Assembly (NCBI GenBank): GCA_020631735.1
Contig: CM036168.1
Span: 102,196,036-102,260,035 of the forward strand
Length of the DNA: 64,000 nt
DNA from: Saccharum officinarum
Lineage: Eukaryota > Streptophyta > Magnoliopsida > Poales > Poaceae
Direction of reading: 5' to 3'
Under the pieces are notes generated by a model. That model did not search any database. It saw only the letters and a list, made by a program, of their open reading frames with translations, and was not told where the DNA came from. The position numbers were made by a program, and so were the translations under genes. This document shows positions 11,224 to 22,505 of this stretch, piece after piece (the stretch's first letter is position 1; each line of letters begins with the position of its first letter).

Positions 11224-11690
11224 GGTTTGCATGGTCTGTTCTTCCTTATCTTATTGGACAGGTTTACAGAAACCAGGGCATGCTGCTTAGTTGGAGCAAG
11301 GGGCGGAAGCTTTGAAGGTGGCTGCTCTTCACTACCATCAGCAAGAACACGTGGAAAGAAGACTGGAGATTCAGGAGGGCATGGTGAACTGAAGTGAAGT
11401 GGGAGATGTGAATCTTAGTTAGATCTGGTACAGCCTGTGTGTGGAAGCTGTATCCATTTGGGCATGTAACTAGTAGTCGCTCAATGATGCTTAAAGTTTG
11501 CATTATTTGTCATCGTTTGGTTCTGGCGAAGATCATTCTCTCATGTGTCATTAGTGCTACGCATGCTGGGCCCTGAGTGGTCAGATGTGTTGGTGTGTTT
11601 TTGAAAGGTTTCCGTTTCATGGTCAAAACTCTGAATGCTTTTGTAATTTCGTTGCTGTGAGGTAATGAAATTCCGGCTTCCCATTGTAGA
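11224..11690 (+). mobile_element. L1-type LINE relic, right part and 3' UTR
   Basis: Continues the LINE frame interrupted at 5723. The C-terminal coding tail includes GAEALKVAALHYHQQEH and ends in TGA near 11390. A 3' UTR follows that ends in a short A-rich tail at about 11685-11695. Together with 5100-5723 it is one 5'-truncated L1 insertion. Confidence 0.78.
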
Positions 11691-12729
11691 AAAAAACAGT
11701 TAAATTATTGATCAAAGTCCATTTTTGGCCACTGGAATGTTGTCGATGTCTGGTATTGGCACTCGAACTCAGAAAACAAAAAATTTGACCACCAAACTGC
11801 CAAAATGACTTACTTCTGACTGCTTGTACCATTTCAAGGTGTTCAAATGTGGTTTTTATCTGACATGGCACCGTTTGTCATTGGTTTTGACATGTCACTT
11901 TTGGCACATGGTGGGGTCGAGTTTAAGGAGAGGGAGGGAGGGAGGGATGGAGAAGAAGAGAGAAGAGGGCATGGCATGCCAAGGCAGACAACAACAACAA
12001 CATAGCCTTTTGTCCCAAGCAAGTTGGGGTAGCAATTGAAAAATTATACAGATTTCAGCATGCTGGTCACCGGTACCCATCCTCAACTCAAGCAGGCTGC
12101 CATGCTGGCTGAATAATGTGCCAACTAGCTCGAGGAATTTCTACTTTCTATTTCCTATAAAGGTTATGCTAACAAGAATAAGTCCATTCATAGCGTGGCC
12201 AAACTCATGAGGTTGTTTGTCAAGCATAAATTCAATCTAACGCATAACATCAGTAGGTTATACATTATACCTGGAAAAAAATGGTATCACATTGTTGAAG
12301 GAAGGATTGAGAAATGTCAAGGTTATTCAGTAAGTTTTTCTTCCTAAAGGTTGTCCCCCATTACTTCCAACACAGGCAAACAGTAACAGGACTGTACAGC
12401 TTCACCTATGTATATACTGCTTTTGTAGAAGCTTTGGTTGACACACAAGCAAACTTTATCTGTATCAACTACACCAAATTCTTATAAACAGCATACTTCT
12501 TTTGAGAATAGCATATTATATAGATTGGATGTATTTTTACTTGTTCACCTCAACACCTCAAAAAGGACGAATGAAGATGAACATGGGTCTTAAATATGTA
12601 CAGAAATGTTTTTATTCATAGAATCAGAGGCATTAGTATGACAATGATGAAATTTAGTAGATATCTAGTCCATGAAATTTTAACAAAAAGATGAGTTGAG
12701 ACAAGCCTCTGAGGATATGTTACACATAC
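11691..12729. other. Non-coding region downstream of the AT-hook gene
   Basis: AT-rich sequence with a (GGGA)n run at 11930-11948 and an RTE LINE tail at 11988-12033. No exon encoding the expected remaining WD40 repeats of the neighbouring minus-strand gene could be recognised. Confidence 0.5.
11988..12033 (-). mobile_element. RTE LINE 3' tail, very short copy
   Basis: (ACA)n followed by ATAGCCTTTTGTCCCAAGC and AAGTTGGGGTAG: the reverse complement of the last about 45 bp of the RTE element at 3443-3803. An extremely 5'-truncated insertion. Confidence 0.8.
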
Positions 12730-15700
12730 CTTAAATCCCAGAACTTTAGACCATCCTCTCCAGCAGTGACAAAGGTGTTTGTGCTTTCTTCACTGTTAAA
12801 TGGATTCAAGTTTAGGGCTGCCATCACTTTTAAGTGGTGGAGAAGAACAATACTGCACAGTACCTTATATATGGTGCCCAAGAGAGAGCTCTAATGGGAA
12901 CAGAATCAGCAGTGACACACATAAAAGGTTTTGAATCTGGACATTCAGTGGAAAAAATGGTTAATTTTAATCAAAATAAAATGATAAATATGCAGTACAT
13001 GAATTCAATAGCTTTACAATAAAAAAAGGAAAAGTGACTAATCATGTTTTCCAAATATCAGTCATAGAGAGGCTTTGAAAGGGAAGGTATCTATTACCTT
13101 GTGTTGGCAAATGTATCGAGAAGTTCCATAAAGCAACCTGAAACATCAAATACAACATTATAGCAACCAGAAACATCAAATGCAACATTAAACTTTTAGA
13201 CTAGCAACTTAAAATAAAAGTTGAAAGGCATGGGGTTTGAGTTAAGGAAATTATTCTCTTTCAAGAGGAAAATATACCGTTCCATCATGACAACCCGCCA
13301 ATATCATATCATGAGGAGGAGAAGGTGACCAATCAACTGTCAAGGGAATGCTGTTTACCATTATAAAGAGGTCATGACTTCAAAAAGAATATTCATGCTG
13401 AGGAATATAGCACAAAGTAAAAAAAAAACTAAATCTAGCTCTATAAGCAAAAGTATCAATCACATGCTAAAACTTTGAAGTCACAGTACCTTTGCCTGTT
13501 CCTGCACTTCACTTTGACACACCTAAATACAGGTTGTAGCTTTAGAAAACGAGGGTCAGAACCCTCCACCTTAGAGGGGGAATATATTTTCTGGATCATG
13601 CATGGTGATGGAACTTCCCACCTGTGTACAAACAATGAAGTATGTGAGTGATGATTTATTAAAAAGAAGTTCTAGCATAGCAATGGGTTGCCCAACTTAC
13701 ACTTCAAGAGTGCCATTCCCCAACAATACTGCAAGGAAACCCAGTCGTGATTTCTGTTCAGGTTGACTTAGTAAAGGAGGCTTCCATTTGATGTCCCAAG
13801 CGACTCTACCGTTGTGAGCTAAACACAAGACAACTCTTGGTTGAGCAATGTCCCTTGTAATTGAAGATGAGTTTGAGTTTACACAACTAAACATATTGTC
13901 ATCTTCCCATGATTCCTTGAGTGGCACAAGTTCCGCAGCTTCCGTTTCATCAATGACCCTATCACTGTTCTTGAAACTAGGTGCAACTTGATTTTCTCGT
14001 GCATTTTCATTACAATGAGAAGTATAATTGGCAGTGTTGCCTTCATTAACTTCCATGCCATCGCAACCAACAATTGCATTCTTAGACTGATTCAAACCAG
14101 CCCCATGAGCCATGTGATCACTTTTAGATGGCCCTTTAGTTATTGATGTGGATAATCCCTCCATTTTATGCGTTTCACCACCAACAGATGTGCCACTACT
14201 CTCATTTGAAGCAGGTGTCCTTTGAAGTTGCCCCCTAGCCTTTCTGGGGCCTGGTCCTTCCATACAGTTTTCAACCAAGACCACGGGATCGCCTGACTTC
14301 GGAATTGTCTGCAGTTTTTGTTCTTTGACATTAAAATCAGTAAAATGATTGTGCTCAGTTGAAACAGGCTTCTTTCTAGATCCCTCTTTTCCTATTTTGG
14401 TATTTGATTCTTCCTTACAATTTGCATTGTATAAGCCATGTGCTGGTGATGCATCATCAGACAACAAAACACCTGAATGAACACTGCATTTCTCAATATC
14501 ACACCCACATGAACCAAGGCTACTTGCTATAAATTTGCCACCACTCTTGTTCAAAGATGTGGGATTGTTTGGACTAGTCAGTACAGAGGTTGTCATTGGG
14601 AGGCTGGCACCAGAAGCCACAAAACGACCAGTTCCAGCAGAAAGTGGTATCGTTTTAGGCCTTCCTCTTCCCCTCCTGCCACTTGACTCTCTTTTATTAC
14701 TTGATTTAGGTGAAATGTGGATAGGCAGTACAGAACCATCTGAAGGAGCACCTTTACGAGCATTACCCTCAACCGCAACAATGCTAAAACTAGAGTCAGA
14801 CTCTGTGCAAGCAGTGTGATCCATGCTGCACCCAAATAAAACAGGCTGACCAGTTGTATCTTTCCCCAGTTCAATCGTAGTGTCCGAATACTTTTGAGGC
14901 CTCACCCGTGTTCTCTTTGGTTGCTTACGGGTTGCAGTTGCTGGAGATGGTTTGGTACACACGCTTTCTTTTACTGGCAATGCTGCATCAACTGGAACAA
15001 TACTTAAATTAGCATTAAACTCTGTGCAAACAGTGTGATCCAAACTGCCTAATGAAACAGGCTGACAACTTGTCTCTTGCCCTAATTCAGCATCAGCGCA
15101 TGAAACAGATCCACCATTGATTGGAACTGGATACTTTCGAGGTCTCCCCCGCGATTTCTTAGGTTTTGTACAGATTGCAGTTGTTGGAACAGATCCACCA
15201 TTGATTGGAACTGGATACTTTCGAGGTCTCCCCCGTGGCTTCTTAGGTTTGGTACAGATTGCAGTTGTTGGAGATGGGGTTGTACACACATCTCCTGATA
15301 CAGTGCCAGATGAGGTAAGTTTGTCAATAAGCGGCAATGCTGCATCAATTGCAACAATACTTAAATTAGCATTAAACTCTGTGCAAGCAGTGTCGTCCAA
15401 ACTGCAACCAAATGAAGCAGGCTGACAAGTTGTCCCTTTCCCTAATTCAACATCAGCGCCTGAAACAGATCCATTGTTCATTGGAATTGGATATTTTCGA
15501 GGCCTCCCCCGTGGTCTCTTAGGTTTTGTACAGATTGCAGTTGTTGGAGCTGGGGCTGTACACACATCTTCCAATACAGTACCAGATGAGCCTGTCAGTT
15601 TGTCACTTGGGTTTTTCTTAGGTCGCCCTCTACCTCTTTTATTAGGAGTTGATTGCACAGACTTCGCAGTTGGCATGACATAAGCCAATGGAAGGTCATC

Positions 15701-18700
15701 TGGAACAACACTTGAAGTAGAAAGGGGATCAAAAAGAATGATATCCTGACCTTCACCGTTTTGGGATGAATCTTCAAATTTTGCAACTGGCAACGGATTC
15801 TTTCTTGGTCTGCCCCTTGGTCTTTTTGGAACAGGTTCCAACTGATCACTGTAAGGTCTCTTTCTTGGCCTCCCCCTTGGTCCTTTTGGAACAGATTCCA
15901 GCTTATCACTACAAGGTATTTTTCTAGGCCTTCCTCTTCGATTACTATTATTGCATACATTCATTGACCGGCGAGAATGTGCGTCTTCAAATGGTGCTAA
16001 CAGACACCAAACTTGAATGATACCTCTCCCGGTTAAGGGCATGCCAAGTTTATGGTAAGAAGAACCAGGAGGGTGCGCAGAAACAGCAAGATACTGCAAG
16101 GATAGAATATATGAGTATATGACATAGGATCATGAGTGCCAATTAACGTTTTGTGTTACTTATAAGTTCACAGTACTCTTGCAATAAGGACTAAAATGAA
16201 AACAAGCTATTAGCATAACTGCTATGGACAAAAAAAAATATAGGTGCAACCATATAATCATCTAGAGGACAAAGATAGAGTCAAGAAAACAGTTGCATAA
16301 AGTTTACAGATACATGCCACCCAAAAGCTTGCACTTCAGTAATTTAAAAACCCAATTAGTAGTAAAGTGCACATTTATCACGTGCAACATATGATTTTCT
16401 GGTGGCATGATAAGCAATTAAAGAGGAGTGAGTTGAGTATCTTATTTAAGAAATCACTTGGGGTGAGAAATCCAATACTAGGAAACCATATAGACTTAAA
16501 TTGTCGTGTACCACATGAAGGATTTGTACAAAATATATACAGCAAGTAAATCATTTCAGGAACCTAGGAAATGACAATACTTTCTCCAGTCATAAATAAG
16601 TGATGTTTTGAGGTAACTGAAAACAACAACCCGAACTTTGACTACAATTAATGTGTTGAGTCTGACTGTTTGCAAGTGATATGAGTACATTTGTCTTGGA
16701 CAATAGTTTAATAAAATTATACCTTTGATACATTGAAAGATATATATTACGATAAAAAGTAGTAGCGGAAGTTTAGAATAGTTGATTTTAGAATAGTTGA
16801 CTTCAGACAATCCCAAAATGTTCTTCTTGTAGCATGGCAGTCTTGGATATAACAATATTTTTTTGAACGCAACTGGTAGGAGCTCTGCCTTTCAGTTAAG
16901 TTAGAGAAGAGTTAGTCCAGGTTATTTGGATATAACAATATGATACTATGCATTAGGAGCAGCCTCAATGTGTCACTGACCAGTGAGCCCAGGACTTACC
17001 AGCCATGTCACTGACAGGTGGTATTTTTCTGAATGACAAACTTCAGGGTGGCATCCAACTAAATTATCCCTCAATACTGGATAATTAAATGGTGTGTTTT
17101 AGACAAGTTTACAATTTCATAGTACTTAATGTCTTCACAACAAAGTTCATGGTTATAAAGGCCACAACCTCACAGTTTATAGAAGAGTCAGGCTTGTCGC
17201 ACAACTTAGGGCACCAGTCCAAGGCCCAGACATTCCCCCCCGCATATAGAATAAAATCAAAGCTGCAATAATTAAAGACAATTGGTCAAGGTTCAATGAA
17301 GATATTAATATAATTTTACATGGATAATCAAGTATCAGAAAAATAAATTGAAGAGGGCAGAAGACTGATTTTAACAGCATATTTATTCCCAAGTTCATCA
17401 CACTCTCAAATTTATACTTAACAAAGTAAAAGGGTCAATGGTGCAAACCAATAAATAATTAGAACTATTGTCTTCCGGATATTTAAGAATTTGGCACTCT
17501 TGAAGAGATGAATAGTTTCATGATTCAGCTACCCACAAGTTAGAATATAGATCATAAGGCACATTGCAGGACTCAACAAGATTATTGTTCTGGACCAAGG
17601 GAGTCTTTGGCATGCTTTTCTAGAAAAGACTTTCAGCATGAAACAGTTATTATAACAATTTTTCTAATTGGTGATCCATGTATAACAACCTTGGATATAA
17701 ATAAGAAATGTTAAGATAATATAACAGCTCGGGCTATTAAACACATGCTCCACAACAATGACTACTTTCCCCCCATGCAGGGGGAGAGGAGGGATTGTGC
17801 ACCTGACTGTATTATCCTTCCGGTCTTCCTGAGGTGTGACCTGTAATGATTTCCACAGTTACAAACCCAAGGGGAAAGAGTATCAGAGAGGAATCCTATT
17901 GAGCTGAAAAATAATGCTTAACTCTCCTAAAAAAAATGCAAAGACTGGGCTCAGAAACTAAAACACTATTAAGTTTACTTTCACTGACCTGGGGAACAGA
18001 AGCAGATGAAAACTGTGGTAAGGTTACACTGTGCATGTCATCTCTAGATGAAGTTGACTCAGTGCCATTAGTGAAAGTTACACTTTTTGGCTCATAAGAG
18101 AAGTGCCTCCATTCTCTGAAGACGGATCAAATGAGCAGCAAATTATATTTGCAGATAAGAAAATACAAAAACATATATCTGAAAAAGAGGCCATTTAGAA
18201 AGAAAGGAGAAATCAAATGTAACTCCTGCATCTTTTCAAATTTTGGGGAGCCTGTGGATATTCGAGGAAGGAACAGGTACCTTTAACTAAACCAATAAAG
18301 CATGAATATTATCGCGATCTGATAACTAGCACTCTTGTGGACAACATATACTCCGAAGCTACTAGAGTTAAACAAATTCTCCCACATGTGTATGATACAT
18401 CCATGTAATACACTCCATGAAAATCGAGCACGTCTCTATACAGGATCACGTCTACGATCACCCATTAGGCTGACTCAGAAAATTTGCCAATTCCATCGTG
18501 GTGACTGAGGGCGAGAGCAGAGGAAGCCAGGAGACAGATTTTTACCTGAGGAACGTTATTGACGAGGAGAGCCGCTCAACTTCCGCCTCAGGGAAGTCTG
18601 GTTCGGGCCCTTTGTCGACGAGCCCCGAGATGGCGCGCACAGTTCTCAAGAACCCATCTGCTGATTCATCGAACAGGCACACCTCAACGCCGTCTTTAAT

Positions 18701-18733
18701 ATCTTCTCCGGCTCCCGGCGGGGCCGCGGCCAT
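12730..18733 (-). CDS. WD40-like protein with multiple AT-hooks (3' exons not found)
   Basis: Ten exons join in phase: 18546-18733, 17989-18115, 17803-17840, 17169-17262, 13701-16093, 13490-13621, 13278-13350, 13098-13137, 12864-12936 and 12730-12792, about 1,073 codons without a stop. After exon 10 no continuation was found. Exons 1-4 and the start of exon 5 carry the plant WD40 block (YAGGNVWALDWCPK, YLAVSAHPPGSSYHKLG, LTGRGIIQVWCLL). Exon 5 then has a long basic, Ser/Thr-rich insert with eight AT-hooks of RGRP type near residues 202, 222, 242, 303, 344, 436, 464 and 624, and one degenerate hook near 546. WD40 sequence resumes with LAHNGRVAWDIKWKPP, PLTVDWSPSPPHD and TAGEDGLKFWDLR. It resembles the Arabidopsis WD40/AT-hook protein family related to a TFIIIC subunit; nuclear DNA-associated function is inferred. 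Either the last exons lie left of the window or the gene is 3'-truncated by transposons. Confidence 0.85.
15106..15273 (-). repeat. 84-bp in-frame tandem duplication carrying an AT-hook
   Basis: Two adjacent 84-bp units (starts 15106 and 15190) are almost identical and each encodes 28 residues with one RGRPRKYP hook. Longer diverged repeats containing CTEFNANLSIV lie on both sides, indicating older duplications in the same exon. Confidence 0.9.
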
Positions 18734-19449
18734 CACCGGCGAGGGGGGCTAAGCGGGAGTCTTGGGGAGTCCTGCTGGTAGCCGCAGAGGCCGTGGCGGA
18801 CGCGACAGAGGACGGGGATGCTTTCGGCGGCACCGAATGAGCTCAGGAAGCTTAGGGTGGTTCCGATGGAGGGGCTAAGGAGGAAGAGGGCGTTGCGCCG
18901 ACGAGGCGGCCACGGGCACCGCGCAGCCAACGGCCGTCCCTGGAAGGCGGGCGTGGAGATGACAGGAAGCAGATCCGGCCGTGGGTGCGGGGGTCTGAAC
19001 TGTCGACGGGAAGAGCAGGCGCGCTCAGGAGAGAGAGCCACGCGCGGAGGAGGGAGCCGCGGAACCGGCAGCCACGCGCGGAGAGGGAACCGCGGGACCG
19101 GCGGCGGCTACTATTGGAACGGAAGAACACCGCACCCCCCCACGCGGAACAAGAAACGGGAAGTGGAGTTGGGCTTTATGATATGGGCCGGATTGTAAGG
19201 AGAAATACCATCACAATCTACTCAGGAGACGGAATCGTGGATTCCATCCCTTAACCGGCGGCGCCATCTCTCACCATCGGACCGAGACACGCGGGCAACA
19301 TGGGCGCGGGCTAGTGGCGCAGCGGCACAGCGGCAGCGTGGGCGTGGGCGTGGTGGGCGCAGGCCGTTGGCTGCGCGGTGCAATATTGAGAAAATCTACG
19401 CCACCGGAAGAATAAGGAGGGAGAAGGTAGAGATGGCGTTGGTGCATAG
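18734..19449. promoter_or_regulatory. 5' flank of the AT-hook gene
   Basis: GC-rich sequence directly upstream of the minus-strand ATG at 18731-18733, falling to AT-rich beyond 19440. It probably contains the 5' UTR and core promoter. No TATA box stands out. Long overlapping open frames here reflect base composition. Confidence 0.4.
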
Positions 19450-19454
19450 TGCAA

Positions 19455-19499
19455 TATTGGATTTTTTCTTTCGTTGCAACGTACGAGCATATTGGCTAG
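19455..19499 (+). mobile_element. Possible Helitron 3' terminus
   Basis: TCGTTGCAACGTACGAGC followed by ATATTGG and CTAG, with T next (19500), fits grass Helitron 3' ends: a short GC palindrome about 10-15 bp before CTRR, inserted before T. No matching 5' TC end was found, so the element's extent is unknown. Confidence 0.4.
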
Positions 19500-19840
19500 T
19501 GTTTATAAATTCTTAATGCGCCGATCTCCATTTGTTCTAATATTTTAACGTCGCCCATTTTGTAAAATGCACTGTCCTTTATCGCCTGCGTGAATAGATT
19601 TTAGTATGTTAAAGTTATTTCTTTAACCACATGTCAAGCGATACCACTTAATTTCTTCTACGGTATTTCATTTACAAAAGCTACTACAAATGATCACATC
19701 ATGTATTATATACGAATTTTATTTTATTTTCCCAATGTATTTACGGTTACACCATGTGTTGGGGGCAAGGCCAGCCTCTAAGCACCCCCTGGTGGGTCCC
19801 GGACGCCGCCCTGCGTTCGAGAGCAAAGGCGCGTCCGATA

Positions 19841-20143
19841 TTTCGTTCAGGCGAAATGACGGAAAACATGAATAGAGGGGGTGACGACGGAAGTGGCTAT
19901 GCCTTATCGCAATATCGCTCGTGGTCCACAGCCGATCCGGCCTTTTCGCTTAGGCGAATGGAACGACGGCGCCGCCGAGCAGGGCAAGGCCCGTTCGCTA
20001 TGGCGAAAGGGGAGGTCTGGTCCGAGTGAGCATGCCCAGCCGAGGGCATGGAACGAGTTATTCACCTTGACGAAAGGGCGGCTCAGCCCAATCGGGTGTG
20101 GCCGATCATTGAAATGGTTTGAACTATTCGCACAGGCGAATAG
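19841..20143 (+). repeat. Series of short hairpins in the LTR
   Basis: Five short inverted repeats of the form TTCGC-4 nt-GCGAA or close variants occur at 19841-19856, 19945-19958, 19994-20007, 20061-20074 (weak) and 20124-20143. The last is the longest, with CTATTCGC/GCGAATAG arms. Loops differ (TTAG, TATG, ACAG) while the stems are kept. Confidence 0.75.
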
Positions 20144-20292
20144 TCGTATGCAATCCATCTAACCGATTTTGCAGGTTACGCCCTAGACGGAGTCCGCCGC
20201 CCTCGTTGAGCCGATAGCCTCTACCCGGCAGGGATCGCCTGGTCGGTTGAGAGGAGACATGAGGTGGGGCCGGTCGTCTCCAGCAGACCGGT

Positions 20293-22163
20293 TATAAGGT
20301 CCAAATAGGCTAGAGGGTGAATAGCCTAATTAAAACTTCTACAAGAATTACTTAACCACAAGTATTAGTACAAAAGGTGGCGAAGCAAAATGCACTAGCT
20401 CTAACTAATTAAGCAAGCCACCTACAAAAGTTTAGTACAAGGCTATCCACTAAACACAACAACAACTACAAGTAAGATATAAGGAGTAACACGAGAGAAA
20501 AGCTTCGAGTGATTATACCGATGTGTAGAGATGAGAAGAACCAACCAATCAATCACACAAGAGAAATTCTCGGGAAGAGAACGACACAAGAATTTATTCC
20601 GAGGTTCACTTGCTTCCCGACAAGCTACTCCCCGTTGTGGCGATACACCCACTTATCGGTTCGCGAGCTAATCGACTATCAAGAGTCGAGCCCTCGGCAG
20701 GCGCCGCACAACCACACACAAAATGGGGATCCTCCAAGCCACGAGCTCCACTAGAGTATCCAATTCGCGAACTCCCATGGGGAAGGATCAAGAACCCCTT
20801 ACAACACTTGGTGAGGGCTCCAACAATCTCCAATTGCGAGCTCAATCACCTCTGCTGCTCCAAGCCATCTACCGCATCGGGAAACACGGAAGAGTAACAA
20901 AAAATCCGCAGCAACTTGAAGAACAAGTGCCTCTAGAATGCAACTCTCAAATAATGCACTTGAATCTCACTCAATCTCACTCAAGATGTGCAACCAAGCA
21001 AAGAGATGAGTGGAGGGGTTGTTCTCTAGCTCAAAGGATGTCTCAAGGTCTCAAATGTGCAAGAGAGAAGCCTCCAAACCCGGTCACCATCTATTTATAG
21101 CCCCACGAACGAATATGTCTGTTACCCCTTCACTGGGCGAGTTTTCGGATCGACCGGATGCGCCGGTCGAACTGACCGAACGCGCAGGTCACTAGCATGC
21201 TCCAACGGCTAGTTTTCGCGCGTATAAACTTGTATTGACCGGACACGTAGGTCACTAATGGGACCGGACGCGCAGGTCACAGCGAAACAGTGAACAGAGA
21301 GGTTCGAGTAAGCTCCCGACGCGACCGGACGCGTCCGGTCATCACTGACCGGACTCGCAGCAGCGTCCGGTCACTTTTGCACGTGAAAAACACTGACCGG
21401 ACACGCTAACCGGACGCGTCCGGTCACGAGTCCGGTCATAGACCACTCTTCGGTAAAACGACGATAACTCTTAGCTCCGAACTCCGATTTCGATGATCTT
21501 AAACATTTTGGAAAGCTTACTCAGAGGGCTACATAACCCATATGGAAACTTTATCTAAGTCACAATGGATCAAAGCAGTATTCTACTCCAAGAGTCATCC
21601 TAGTGTCCGAAGAACACCGAAAAACCTTTCTCCCGTCACCAAGTTGATCAAAATCAACTCCAACACCTCCTTTGCAAATGTGCCAACACCACCAAGTGTA
21701 CACCAGCATATGCATGTGTGTTAGCATTTCAGAAATATTTTCAAAGGGTTATGTTAGCTCTCAACTAGATCCTAATGCATATGCTCAAGACATTGATCTA
21801 GTGGCACTTGATTCCCGAACTAACCATGATTGCCCCTCTTGATAGTCGGTTATATATCATAAACCCGGTCAATCACTTCTCTACTCATCTTAGACCGGCA
21901 AAAGAAAAACCCTATGGTTATACCTTTGCCTTGCACTCTTAGATCCTTCTCCTTCACTTGATCATCATGTCCATCATTTTATGTGCATTCCTTCATGATC
22001 TTGCTCATCATTCCATGCACCAAATTATGTGGTCTTGTGGTCATCTCTCCATGCCATTTCCAACTCCATCACATGTTGCTTATGCCTAGCTTAATCACAC
22101 TTGATCACATAATATTAGCAACTTTGGTGTCACTCAATTCTCAAAACCAAACTTGGGCTTTCA
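20293..22163 (-). repeat. 3' LTR of the SIRE-type copia, 1.87 kb
   Basis: Read on the minus strand it starts TGAAAGCCCAAG after the polypurine tract and ends GGACCTTATA, where the related solo LTR at 35943 has GGACCTTACA. It contains many CGACCGG/CCGGTCA-type short repeats at about 21140-21440. Homologous to 29498-30399 and 35943-37962. Confidence 0.88.
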
Positions 22164-22178
22164 ATCTCCCCTTTTTGG
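22164..22178 (-). promoter_or_regulatory. Polypurine tract of the SIRE-type copia
   Basis: Minus-strand AAAAAGGGGAGAT directly precedes the TGAAAG start of the 3' LTR, as expected for the plus-strand priming site. Confidence 0.8.
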
Positions 22179-22505
22179 TAATTGATGACAACCACCACAA
22201 ATATATGAAATAAAATAAATTTTCAATATCGATAGTATTAGCTCCCCCTACATATGTGCTTCCATGAGTTTGGTTCAATTGTGCACATATGTATGGATTT
22301 GAATTTTGGGAGAGTTACTACTATCAAATTGATGGTAAGGTATATAGAATAGACCTTTGAAGCGTGATACCAATCGGAGTTGCCTTTATATACCATCCTT
22401 AGCATCGATGTAGCTAGACACGACTTGTAATACATCACTTGTAAAGATCACAAACACTAAAATACCTCGTGAGATCAACATTATAAGCAAAGGTGTCTAG
22501 ATACC

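Noticed and set aside
18734..19260. Possible separate plus-strand gene (126-codon frame)
   Set aside because: Covers the GC-rich 5' flank of the AT-hook gene, with no domain and no splice-linked continuation.
21130..21440. Regularly repeated CCGGACGCG/ACCGG motifs that look like a spaced array (also near 29550)
   Set aside because: Spacing and units are irregular and the motifs are part of the SIRE-type LTR. Not a CRISPR-like array, which would not be expected in a plant nuclear genome.
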